From: Rouxiella badensis
GTDB taxonomy: Bacteria; Pseudomonadota; Gammaproteobacteria; Enterobacterales; Enterobacteriaceae
DNA: 64,000 bases
Direction: 5' to 3'
Assembly (NCBI GenBank): GCA_026967495.1
Contig: CP114060.1
Coordinates: forward strand, 992,001-1,056,000
Shown: positions 55,911 to 64,000 of the stretch, one piece after another
Layout of the letters: every line of letters starts with the position of its first letter
How positions within the stretch are numbered: the first letter of the stretch is position 1
Notes under the pieces: model-generated
Seen by the model: the letters and a program-made list of their open reading frames with translations, nothing else
The model's database searches: none
Told to the model about the DNA's origin: nothing
Made by a program: the position numbers and the translations under genes

Positions 55911-57639
55911 TTACTGCGGGGTGGATTCGGCAATGTTCCGATGCACCGCGATATACCGCTCGAATTTCGACGGCCTGAGCATGGAAACATCGACAAGTAC
56001 CAGCCCGTCGATACAGTTGTTGAAGGCCGGATCGCAGCCAAAATCAATAAACTGCACGCCACCCGTTTCGCAAAGTTCAGAGTATTGCTTGTAAAGCGGC
56101 GGAATACTGCAGCCAAAATTCGCCAGCAGACGCTTTAAGCATTGCAGGTCCTGTGAATAATTATCGCCGCAGAACTGCGCCAGAACTTCAGGCAGCGTCG
56201 CTGGATAAGGGCGGCGGGAGCTAGCCAGCGGCAGTGAAGGAGCAAAATAAAGGCGATAGAAGGCGATTAACAGGTCACGCGCGGCCAGCGGCAGGCCACC
56301 TGAAATGGAAACTGGGCCAAACAGGTAGCGATACTGCGGATATTTTGCCAGATAGGCACCAATGCCCAACCACAGGTAATCGAGACCTCTTTTTCCCCAG
56401 TAGGTCGGCTGAATGAAACTGCGGCCCAGCTCGATGCCCTGCGCGAGAATAGGGTCCATCTGATGGCCATAGTTGAACAGGCTTTGGCTGTAGATGCCGC
56501 TGAGGCCTTGCTTTTCAAGCTGCTCGGCGGTGGGGATAAAACGGTAGGCACCGACTATCTCCAGCGCCTGTGGATCCCATAGCACCAGGTGATAATAGTC
56601 ATCGTCGTAGCCGTCAAGGTCGCGCCTGCGGCCGCTGCCTTCACCCACGGCGCGGAAGGCAATTTCGCGCAGTCGACCCAGCTCACGCAGAATGGGCACA
56701 TAGTCTTCACCGTTGCGTCGATAAAGATAAATCAGCTTGCCATCAGGCGTCTTCCCGAGCACCTCTGTCGCCTCCAGCGCATGTTTCAATACGGCGCGAT
56801 CTTCAGCACGGGCAATGGCCGATTCGGTTCTAAATAATCCGGGCTTTCCCTGCCCAAGACGATAAACATGTTTGCGAAAGCGTGCCGCCAGATCCTTCGC
56901 TCGTGAGTGACCGTCGTGCCAGCTGTCGTAGGGAATGCGTGCGCCTATCTGCAGTTTAAGCGTGCTGCCGCGATGGCCAAACATCTCGTGGACCAACAGC
57001 AGCGTGGCAATCGGTTTGTAAACCATTGAGACTCAGGTAAAACAGTGCGCTGTTGTTGCCGCTGATATGTACCGGCACGATAGCGGCGCGTGTCTTGGCC
57101 GCCAGCTTGACGAAACCGCTGTGCCAGCGGCCGTCGCGCACTCCTTTTGAGGTGACGCGTGAGACTTCACCCGCCGGGAACAGGATCAGCACGCCCTGAT
57201 TTTCCAAATGTTCCTGCATCATCGAAATTTGCGCTCGTCCGGTGCGATTGCCGCCCATGTTGTCGACGGGGATCATCAGGCTGCTGAACGACTCAATCTG
57301 TGAAAGCAGGCGATTGGCGACCACTTTCACGTCGGCGCGCACCGACGCAACCGCGCTGAGCAGCGCAAGCCCTTCGAGCGTACCGATAGGATGGTTGGCG
57401 ACGATCACCACGGGACCATAACTGGGGATCTGTTCGAGGCAACGGTCGGAAAGTTCGCACCGAATCTGGAAGTAGTCGAGGATTTGTTCGACCATGTCAA
57501 CGCCTTTAAGATGGCGGTTGTTTTCGGCAAGTTGTTGAAATTCTTTCTCGCGGAACAGCTGTTTCAATAGATTCAGCTGCCATGAAGGCGTTTTACGCTG
57601 CGGGGCAAGATCCTGAAGTACGTGGTCCATGCTGAACAT
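55911..57639 (-). CDS. Two-domain acyltransferase: PlsC-like plus GNAT/OlsB-like (one frame break)
   Basis: Reassembled length is about 575 residues. The first ~215 residues are a glycerolipid acyltransferase-type domain with ANHPIGTLEGLALL, close to the NHxxGxxDG acyl-acceptor motif (here Glu in place of Asp), and FPAGEVSR. The remainder has the GNAT/hemolysin-like domain of ornithine-lipid synthase OlsB (ALEIVGAYRFIPTAEQ, SQSLFNYG, ELGRSFIQPTYWGKRGLDYLWLGIGAYL). Such fusions are like OlsF enzymes for aminolipids. The frame shifts near 57027 by one apparent extra base; the break is not in a long homopolymer. The start at 57639 has GGAGG 8 bases upstream. The product, an ornithine-type lipid, is inference. 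Confidence 0.75.
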
Positions 57640-57815
57640 AGAATGTCCTCCGGTTGAGTTATCTCGACCATAGGACATAACAATGACAATTATATTTCAG
57701 CGCGATGACGGAATAGGGAATTCTGCACGGGGAAAAATGCCAGATAACGGCCGGGATGTTGAGGCAATCTTTTATACTGTATTATCAATTGCTCTAGCCA
57801 ACCTCGGGAAAGATT

Positions 57816-58441
57816 ATGAGCACCGCAAACGCGTTTCAGCCCACCAATTATCAAACTATCGCTGACAGTATTGCGACGCTGCTTTTCCCTCACGCCGAGG
57901 TGATTTTGCATGACCTGAAAACACAGCAGGTGGTGCACATCGCCAATAATCTCTCCAAGCGAAAAATTGGCGACGACTCTGCGCTCGACGAATTGCACAG
58001 CGATCCGCGATCGGCGCAAAGCATCGGTCCTTACGAGAAGCTTAATTGGGATGGGCAGCGTATGCGTTCTATTACCAGTATCCTGCGCGACGGCGAAGGG
58101 CAGGCAGTGATGGCGCTGTGCATCAATCTAAATTATTCGGTGCTGGAACAGGCGCGCGATGCGCTGAATCTTTTTTCCAGGCCAGTCGAGTCATGCCGCA
58201 GCCCGAAGCGCTGTTCCGCGACGACTGGCAGGAGCGTATCAACACCTTCCTGCACGCCTGGCTGCATAAAAATAGTCTGAGTCTCAACGGGCTACGTCGG
58301 GAGGATAAACGCCAACTGGTTGAGGCGCTGTATCACGAGCGGGCGTTTGAAGGCCGAAGCGCCTACGACTATGTCGCAAACGTGCTATCGATGGGCAGGG
58401 CCACGGTCTATAAATACGTCAAGGCCCTGCGCGAAGAATAG
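57816..58441 (+). CDS. YheO-like PAS/HTH transcriptional regulator (one frame break)
   Basis: About 208 residues after repair. The N-terminal PAS-like YheO domain reads IATLLFPHAEVILHDLKTQQVVHIANNLSKRKIGDDS, and the C-terminal helix-turn-helix reads GRSAYDYVANVLSMGRATVYKYVKALREE. The frame breaks near 58178 at six T; seven restores NLFFQASRVMPQPEALF. It converges with the deacylase/dehydratase/cyclodeaminase operon, ending 10 bases from it, and is the likely regulator. Family assignment is secure; ligand unknown. Confidence 0.85.
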
Positions 58442-58451
58442 CCCATTGTCA

Positions 58452-59414
58452 TCAGAGGCCGGGCAGCGCCTCGGCGCAGGCCTGCATGGCATAGCCGGCT
58501 ATCTGTGCGTCCTGCACCGCGACGCCGGTTAAATCGGCCAGCGTAATCTGCCGATCGTTGTCGCGGCCTTGCACTTTGCCTTCGAGCAACAGCCCCAGTT
58601 CCAGCAGCTGTTCCCCGACAATCAACCCCTGTTTTACTGCATGCGAGACCTCGCCGTATTGGCTGCACTGCTGCACCGAATCCACCGCGATGACGTCGGC
58701 GCGGGCGACCAGATGGGTATCTAGCTCCTGCTTGCCGCCGCCGTCTGCCCCTACCGCCGTGATGTGGGTTCCAGGCTGGATCCAACCGCTTTGCAACAGC
58801 GGCTCGCGTGACGGGGTGGTAGTCACAATCAGATTGGCGTTTTGGGCCACCTCACGGGCATCCTGCGTGGTGGTTACGCTAAAGCCCAACGAGTCGGCGA
58901 ATTGACGATAGGCCTCCAGCGCGGCCGGATTTCTGCCCCAGACGGTTAACTTGCGACAGTCAGTCAGCGGCACGAGCTGCTCCAGCTGCATCTGCGCCTG
59001 CACGCCGCAGCCGAGAATGCCGATGCCGGTAATCACCGAAGGGGCCAGCAGTTTTGCCGCTATCTGGCCTGCCAGCGCGGTGCGAATGCAGGTCAGCCAA
59101 CCCTCATCCTGCAACAGGGCTTTGGGGGCACCGGTCTGGGCGCAAAGGACCAGCATCAACCCGTCGTTACTGGCTAACCCTTTGGCGGGGTTATCGTAAA
59201 AGCCGGTTGATATTTTCACGGTGAAGGTCTCGCTGCCCTCAATCCAGGCGGATTTAACGCAGCAGTCGCCGTTGGCCTGCTCAAAGCTAAAATTCTGTAC
59301 CGGTGGCACCTGAACGCGGCCCTGAGAATAGGCGATAAAGCCTTCGGCGATGCGGGCGGCGGCGATTTTCATGTCTATCGCGCCGACTATCTGCGTCTGC
59401 TGATAGATTTTCAT
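58452..59414 (-). CDS. eutC: Ornithine cyclodeaminase/mu-crystallin family protein, EutC/BhcD-like
   Basis: NAD(P)H-dependent imine reductase-like protein of 320 residues. The Rossmann motif ITGIGILGCGVQAQMQLEQL starts near residue 126. KISTGFYDNPAKGLASNDGLMLV is a family substrate-site segment. In ectoine users this family member is EutC; the close relative BhcD is an iminosuccinate reductase making aspartate. Its start codon overlaps the dehydratase stop (ATGA), showing translational coupling. The specific reaction (iminosuccinate to aspartate) is inferred from the linked EutB-like gene. Confidence 0.8.
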   Translation of the reverse strand: MKIYQQTQIVGAIDMKIAAARIAEGFIAYSQGRVQVPPVQNFSFEQANGDCCVKSAWIEGSETFTVKISTGFYDNPAKGLASNDGLMLVLCAQTGAPKALLQDEGWLTCIRTALAGQIAAKLLAPSVITGIGILGCGVQAQMQLEQLVPLTDCRKLTVWGRNPAALEAYRQFADSLGFSVTTTQDAREVAQNANLIVTTTPSREPLLQSGWIQPGTHITAVGADGGGKQELDTHLVARADVIAVDSVQQCSQYGEVSHAVKQGLIVGEQLLELGLLLEGKVQGRDNDRQITLADLTGVAVQDAQIAGYAMQACAEALPGL

Positions 59415-60388
59415 TGAATGGCTCCAATGAATTTCTCGAGCAATATGTTGCGGCCGCAAAGTACGACTGCGACCTTTTTCCCCTGATACTGCGCCGCCAG
59501 CTTGATGGCACCCGCCAATGCCACGCCCGCGGCTCCTTCAATCATCCAGCGCTCAAAGCGCGCAACGGCTTTCATGGCTTCGCGGATTTCCTGCTCGCTG
59601 ACCAGCACGGTTTGAGTCACCAACTGCTGGCAAAGCGGGAAGGTGATGCTCCCCGGTTCGACTCCGCCCGCGGTGCCGTCAGACAGCGTTTCTTCTTCTT
59701 CCATCTCGATAATCTCACCGACCTCGAGTGAACGTTGCAGGGTGGGTGCATTCTCGGGCCAGCAGCCGATGATGTCGGTGCCCGGTTTTAAGTGTGCCAG
59801 CGCCGCAGCGATACCGGAGATAAGGCCGCCGCCGCCGACCGCGATAAATACCGCATCGACGTCGGGAAGCTGTTCGACCAGCTCCGCGCCAACCGTGCCT
59901 TGCCCGGCAATAACATCGAGATCGTTATAAGGTGAGACGAACAGGGTATCCTGCTGCTGCGCCTGTTTTGCCGCCTCAAGTTCGACGCTAAGCGGATCGG
60001 TATCGAGAGAAATAACCTTGGCACCAAAGGCTTTGACGGCCGCCAGCTTAGTGGGGGACGCGCTGGTGGTGGTATAAACCGTGACCGGCACGCCAGCGCG
60101 AAGCCCCGCCAGCGCCAGTGCCTGACCGTGATTCCCTGATGAGGCGGTGATCACGCCTTTCTTACGCTGTTCGTCGGTCAACGCAAGAACCTTGTTGCTG
60201 GCTCCACGAAACTTAAATGAACCGGTATGCTGGAGGTGCTCGCACTTCAAGAAAACTTCACAGCCGGTCAGCGCCGACAGCGGAGCGCTGTGGGTCAGGG
60301 CCGTTACGGCAACCTGCGGGCGCAAGGCCTGATGCGCATGAAGGATGGCGTCGGCCAGGGTATTCAGAGAATCTTTAGTCAGGCTCAT
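59411..60388 (-). CDS. eutB: PLP-dependent threonine/hydroxyaspartate dehydratase, EutB/BhcB-like
   Basis: PLP fold-type II dehydratase of 325 residues. The Schiff-base lysine is in HTGSFKFRGASNK near residue 56, with the PLP phosphate loop VGGGGLISG near 175. TASSGNHGQALALAGL is the usual substrate motif. Relatives are annotated as hydroxyectoine-utilisation dehydratase EutB and beta-hydroxyaspartate dehydratase BhcB, which also belong near serine racemase. The start at 60388 has GGAAGAACC upstream, 14 bases after the deacylase stop. Operon order is eutE-eutB-eutC. Confidence 0.85.
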   Translation of the reverse strand: MSLTKDSLNTLADAILHAHQALRPQVAVTALTHSAPLSALTGCEVFLKCEHLQHTGSFKFRGASNKVLALTDEQRKKGVITASSGNHGQALALAGLRAGVPVTVYTTTSASPTKLAAVKAFGAKVISLDTDPLSVELEAAKQAQQQDTLFVSPYNDLDVIAGQGTVGAELVEQLPDVDAVFIAVGGGGLISGIAAALAHLKPGTDIIGCWPENAPTLQRSLEVGEIIEMEEEETLSDGTAGGVEPGSITFPLCQQLVTQTVLVSEQEIREAMKAVARFERWMIEGAAGVALAGAIKLAAQYQGKKVAVVLCGRNILLEKFIGAIQ

Positions 60389-60402
60389 GGCGGTTCTTCC
60401 GA

Positions 60403-61534
60403 TTAAAAGTGTTGTAAAAGTTGTCCGGCTTTGCGGTGCGCAAGCGGCGTTTTCCCCGCCAGCAACGCCACGCGCTGCCCGGTCCTGACCATTTTGAAAA
60501 GCGGCTGTACGATAATTTTCCCGTCTATGTCGCTGTAGACCGGCACTCTCGGCGTGCCGAGGGATGCCTCTATCGGCACGATTTCGGCAATTAACTCGCC
60601 CAGACTGACGGTGTCGCCCAACCGTTTTTTCCACACCAGCAATCCCATGGCCGGTGCCTGTAAATGCGAGGCACCTTCGAGCGGATAGGTCTCGACCTGG
60701 GCTAAAGGAGCAAGGGGGCGTCAGGCGCAGCAATCCTTCGCGGGCCAGGAACTGCAAAATACCTTCGGCATCAGCCCGCGCCATTTCATCGTTGACGTCA
60801 GCCTGACCGCGCAGCTCGACGCTGGTTGAAAAGCCGCAGTCCAGCGGATTGGCGAGACCGGCCTGGGTCAGCTTTTTCCACGGTTTACCGAAGGCTTCGT
60901 CAAACGGCTGTCCACCGGCCTGCTCTTCGAGGAATACGGTTTCAATTCCCATACATCCGGCCAGCAGCACGGCGCGCTCCTGCTGATGAAGCGTTGCATA
61001 AAGATGCAGGGTGGCAGAGGTATCACAGTGCAGGTCCAGCACGATATCGTGGCGCAAGGCCTCTTTGAGCAGCAGTTTTTTATTGGTCGCTACCGTGTCG
61101 TGCGCCGGAATGGCGTCAATAGCCTCGGCAAATCGGCGTTTAATGTCTGCAGAAGAAAGTGGGCTGGCTGCACCTTCAGCGATCATCGCCTCAACGGCGG
61201 GCGTAATATCCGGGAAGTTGCGATTAAAGTTTTCACCGTTGGCCAGATTAAAACGGCCTGTCACATAGCCAAAGATGTTCTGTCCGAGGCCGACCGGGTT
61301 CGCAAAAGGACAAACAGCGACTTCACCCAAGAGGTCGCCGGCTTGCTCTATTTCCTGCAATCGCTCAAGAAGATGTTGGATAACCAGCAGACCCGGATGT
61401 TCATCGGCGTGAACGCCTGCCTGAATATAGGCACTGCGACCGCTTTGGCCGCCGCTGAATTTGTGAATGGTAAGCTGATGCTGTGTCCCCGGTGCCATAC
61501 CGGGAAGGGGAGTGATTTCAGTAGTAATAGACAT
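60403..61534 (-). CDS. eutE: Succinylglutamate desuccinylase/aspartoacylase-family deacylase, DoeB/EutE-like (one frame break)
   Basis: Zinc carboxypeptidase-like amidohydrolase, about 376 residues after repair. Metal ligands lie in GVHADEHPG (His and Glu) and in LDLHCDTS. FNRNFPDITP holds the substrate Arg-Asn region. The C-terminus has a biotinyl/lipoyl-like segment MGLLVWKKRLGDTVSLGE. The frame shifts near 60715 at a run of G/C (one extra or two missing bases) and otherwise the reading runs on through the next gene as a false 707-residue fusion. In ectoine degradation DoeB/EutE deacetylates N-acetyl-diaminobutyrate. No DoeA-like hydrolase is beside it, so an N-acyl amino acid substrate is plausible but unproven. 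Confidence 0.82.
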
Positions 61535-61879
61535 GGCAGTCTCATTATGTGGAAATATTGTCCACAGTAGACTTATTGTCTATTTATCGCAACGGATTTT
61601 TTTGTCAGGATGAGACTCGACTCGCAGATAAACTTATTTCCAGGATATTAATTTAAATATTATCCTTTGTTGCTGTCCTATATATATTGCATTACACGAA
61701 ACTGAAGTATTATTTCACTGTACTAATAGTACGAATATCATTTTCAATGAGTTCAATAATCTTATAATGAATAGCGAACGTTGACCTATTATATTTATCC
61801 ATCAATGATTGCTGATCTATATAATTTCGTAATTCTTATAGGATTTTACCCCAAGGAATGACGAGTAAAAGGATTATTT
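61535..61879. other. AT-rich divergent promoter region (eutE operon and first LysR-HTH protein)
   Basis: This 345-base region is strongly AT-rich and has no credible gene. It carries the promoter of the minus-strand eutEBC-like operon and of the 88-residue regulator. Confidence 0.5.
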
Positions 61880-62146
61880 ATGATTATGGAGCCAAAAGGC
61901 GTTAAAGGTTTCCTTGCCATTGTCGAGAACGGTAATTTCGAAAAAGCGGCGAAGAAACTGGGCATTACCACTTCCGCACTCTCAATCAGAGTCAGTACGC
62001 TAGAGCGAATAATTGGCGGAAAGCTGCTGATACGCAAACGACCGTTCGTCCTCACCGAGACTGGAAATATCTTCTACCGCCACGCGGTTCAACTGCGAGA
62101 TCTCGAAAACAGCCTGCGTGAAAAGATAGAGAAAATAGCTTGCTAA
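61880..62146 (+). CDS. Stand-alone LysR-type DNA-binding domain, copy 1
   Basis: An 88-residue protein that consists only of the LTTR winged helix: GVKGFLAIVENGNFEKAAKK, the recognition region LGITTSALSIRVSTLERI, the wing GGKLLIRKRPFVLTETG and part of the linker helix. It resembles the N-terminus of ArgP-like regulators. There is no effector domain and the frame ends in a clean stop followed by a terminator, so this is not just a truncated reading. AAAAGGATT precedes the ATG. A paralogue of identical length lies 463 bases downstream. Confidence 0.82.
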   Translation: MIMEPKGVKGFLAIVENGNFEKAAKKLGITTSALSIRVSTLERIIGGKLLIRKRPFVLTETGNIFYRHAVQLRDLENSLREKIEKIAC

Positions 62147-62167
62147 CTATTTCCCGTTCATCATTTA

Positions 62168-62201
62168 AATCCTGAGTGAGTTTTCTTGCTCAGGATTTTT
62201 T
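62168..62201 (+). terminator. Terminator after HTH protein copy 1
   Basis: AATCCTGAG pairs with CTCAGGATT around a 12-base loop and is followed by TTTT. It lies 22 bases after the stop. Confidence 0.88.
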
Positions 62202-62608
62202 GACGCCGTAAATCCTGCTTTTTGTTAATATTAAGAGTGATTAAAATTATTATTCTCTTATATTACAATGTGATAGATCTTACCTCTTATGAGGGTTTTA
62301 ATTAATTATAAGAGAATAACTAAGTTATGTAGCCTATTCGTTTTAAGAATTTTAAGCGAATTTTGGTATTGTTTTACGATGGGTTGTAGCAATTTCTTCA
62401 CCTTCTGAAGGAGAGTGATAAAAATATTGTTATCGTGTTGTTGAGTTAATACCAAGAGATCAGTGATTTACTGTGATCAGAATTATTTTCCGTGAATTAT
62501 CGATATAACATGTCTTTATATGATCCCTCTATGTCGTATTGCAAACAATTAAACTAGGTAGAGTCATTGTAAATGATCTCAATCCTAAAAGGCTAACAAG
62601 GAGTTAAC
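62202..62608. other. AT-rich spacer between the two HTH proteins
   Basis: This stretch of about 407 bases has no coding sequence that I can support. It must hold the promoter of the second HTH gene, which has its own good site (AAGGAGTTAAC) before the ATG. Confidence 0.45.
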
Positions 62609-62875
62609 ATGTTTTTAGAACCTAAGAGTATCAACGGGTTTTTGGCTATCATTGATAATGGGAATTTTGATAAAGCGGCCAAGATTTTGAACATCACCAC
62701 TTCCGCGCTGTCCATCCGCGTGAGTTCACTTGAAAAGACAATGGGCGAAAAGCTGTTGGTAAGAACCCGCCCTTTTAGCCTGACACAGGCCGGTGAAATT
62801 TTTTACGAGTACGCGTTAGAATTCAAAAAAATGGAGTCTTCATTAAAGACCCGACTTAGTGAGATGTCAGAATAA
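62609..62875 (+). CDS. Stand-alone LysR-type DNA-binding domain, copy 2
   Basis: An 88-residue paralogue of the protein at 61880, with about 60 percent identical residues by eye: SINGFLAIIDNGNFDKAAKI, ITTSALSIRVSSLEKTMGEK, LLVRTRPFSLTQAGEIFYEY. Again there is only the DNA-binding domain and linker helix, with a strong terminator directly downstream. It precedes the convergent porin gene by 123 bases. Whether it binds DNA as a dimer without an effector domain is not known. Confidence 0.82.
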   Translation: MFLEPKSINGFLAIIDNGNFDKAAKILNITTSALSIRVSSLEKTMGEKLLVRTRPFSLTQAGEIFYEYALEFKKMESSLKTRLSEMSE

Positions 62876-62883
62876 TCGTATTC

Positions 62884-62917
62884 AAAATAGTCGCTTTCTT
62901 TGAAATCGACTATTTTT
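62884..62917 (+). terminator. Terminator after HTH protein copy 2
   Basis: AAAATAGTCG pairs with CGACTATTTT around a 13-base loop and the T run continues. It lies 9 bases after the stop. Confidence 0.88.
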
Positions 62918-62923
62918 TTGTCA

Positions 62924-62960
62924 AAAAAATACCGAATCCGGAGTGAATGAGATTCGGTAT
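62924..62960 (-). terminator. Terminator of the porin gene
   Basis: On the minus strand ATACCGAATC pairs with GATTCGGTAT and is followed by a run of T. It lies about 40 bases after the porin stop. Confidence 0.88.
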
Positions 62961-62998
62961 AAAGAACTGAATCAACGCATTAACGCTCTTGTTATTAT

Positions 62999-64000
62999 TT
63001 AGAATTGATAAACCAGACCCAGGCCCAATACGTTATCGGTATTGATACCATTGCGGGTCGTAAACTCGTCTTTATTCAGCATGTTAATTTTATAATCAAC
63101 GTAGGTGTACATGTTTTTATTGAAGTTGTAGGAGGTGCCTACTTCAATATATTTTACTAGCGCATGGTTACCCGTTTGAACGCTGCTGGCCTCATCCGCT
63201 GCCAGTGTTGTCTGCACACCCTGACCGGTCGATTGCAAATATGAAATCGAAGGACGCAGGCCGTCTGCTGCGCCACCGACAAACAGGTATTGCGCGACTA
63301 ATTCAATATTTTTGGTTTTTGGTGCAACGCTTGTTTTGCCATAAGGCGTCATGTTTTTGCTTTCAGCATACATGGCGGCAAGATAAAGCTGATTGGCGTT
63401 ATATTTAATGCCTGCGGTCCAGGCCTCAGCGCTGTTGCCGTTGTTATCTGCTTTTTGCGCTTCAGTGCGGTTAGACTGTGCAAAAGCCGCTGCCAAACTT
63501 ACCCCATTACCGAGACTCGTAAGACGAAGACATGCCCCAACCTTCGCCGTTAGAGGTGAGCGGCTTGTTGGCCACTTCATTTTTACCTTGGTACTGCAAG
63601 GCGAAATTCAGGTTATTAACGCTGCCAAAGAGGTCTTTGGTGCGCAGCGTAGCAAGGCTATTGGATCTGCCGGACATAAAGTTGTCGGTTCTTGACCAGG
63701 TATCGCCACCAAATTCCGGGTTAAGGTCGGTCCAGGCCTCAACGTCATAAAGTACGCCGAAGTTGCGACCGTAGTCGAAGCTGCCGAAGTCGGCGAATTT
63801 TAGGCCGGCAAAGGCGAGGCGGGTCGCTGCATTGGCTGCTGAGCTTTCTTCAGGCGTGTTGGTTTTAATATTGTATTCCCACTGACCGTATCCGCTCAGC
63901 TGCTGGCTTATCTCCGTGGTTCCCTTGAATCCAAAGCGAGCATAGGTTTTATCGCCATGCTCATTTGAATTACTTGAAATATAGTTCAGGCCAACCACTT
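62999..64000 (-). CDS. OmpC/OmpF-type outer-membrane porin (5' end outside window, one frame break)
   Basis: General trimeric porin of the Gram-negative outer membrane. The visible part contains YARFGFKGTTEISQQLSGYGQWEY, RLAFAGLKFADFGSFDYGRNFGVLYDVEAWTDLNPEFGG (the L3 constriction-loop region) and the C-terminal NVLGLGLVYQF with terminal Phe, all typical of OmpC/F/PhoE. The frame shifts near 63515 by about one base, between SSSYES and NGVSLAAAFAQSNRT. The signal peptide and first strands lie beyond the right edge. The exact paralogue cannot be decided. Confidence 0.9.

Noticed and set aside
59411..61534. A single 707-residue fusion of deacylase and dehydratase
   Set aside because: The middle ~85 residues are out-of-frame translation of the deacylase C-terminus. 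The proper C-terminus is in another frame and ends at 60403, and the dehydratase has its own start and ribosome site at 60388.
1..64000. CRISPR arrays, tRNA or rRNA genes, IS elements, integrases
   Set aside because: No regularly spaced repeats, cloverleaf-like stretches, transposase or integrase motifs were recognised by eye. A tRNAscan or ISfinder run would be needed to be certain.

Overview
The window looks like a chromosomal segment of an enterobacterium (order Enterobacterales). The block gor-rlmJ-prlC-rsmJ ... uspA-uspB-pitA-yhiN follows the E. coli gene order, fiu-ybiX is read almost residue for residue, and a complete pqqABCDEF operon is present. The pqq operon and overall style suggest a Yersiniaceae-like genus such as Rahnella, Rouxiella or Ewingella. 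The genus is inference only; no rRNA or other strong marker lies here.

Layout. 0.3-5.5 kb: mqo, then a ketopantoate-reductase-like gene, a NIPSNAP protein, a GntR regulator and an NCS1 (CytX-like) permease. 5.6-10.4 kb: a Wzy/ligase-like polytopic protein, an OafA/ExoZ-type acyltransferase and an ABC half-exporter. 10.4-14 kb: a FemAB/GNAT-like protein, a glucarate-type MFS porter and wrbA. 14.1-21.1 kb: pqqABCDEF (minus strand) and an M19 dipeptidase. 21.3-27.1 kb: a VOC protein, Fur-box-fiu-ybiX, a pirin and its divergent LysR gene. 27.3-36.6 kb: an AT-rich accessory block of three tandem ~940-960-residue toxin-like paralogues, each with a hydrophobic segment and a C-terminal HExxH...PDYFY signature. 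36.6-47.4 kb: the conserved gor-to-yhiN core. 47.4-52.9 kb: a SorC-controlled sugar operon (aldolase, P-loop kinase, split ascorbate-type PTS, small helical protein). 53-57.7 kb: a HAD phosphatase, an alpha/beta hydrolase, a LysR regulator, a small lipoprotein and a two-domain acyltransferase. 57.8-61.5 kb: a YheO-like regulator convergent with a deacylase / hydroxyaspartate-dehydratase-like / cyclodeaminase-like operon (eutE-eutB-eutC type). 61.9-64 kb: two 88-residue stand-alone LysR DNA-binding domains and the 3' part of an OmpC/F-type porin.

Two things stand out. First, short copies of the 3' end of gor sit directly behind toxin paralogues 1 and 2, in the same orientation as intact gor behind paralogue 3. 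The array therefore appears to have grown by repeated duplication of, or insertion at, the gor 3' end. Second, about a dozen genes are broken by a single base missing from a homopolymer run, and a few more by one apparent extra base. Restoring the base rejoins family-typical proteins of normal length, so most of these genes are probably intact and the breaks are consensus errors. I annotate them as full-length CDSs with the break noted.

No tRNA, rRNA, CRISPR array, integrase or IS element was recognised.
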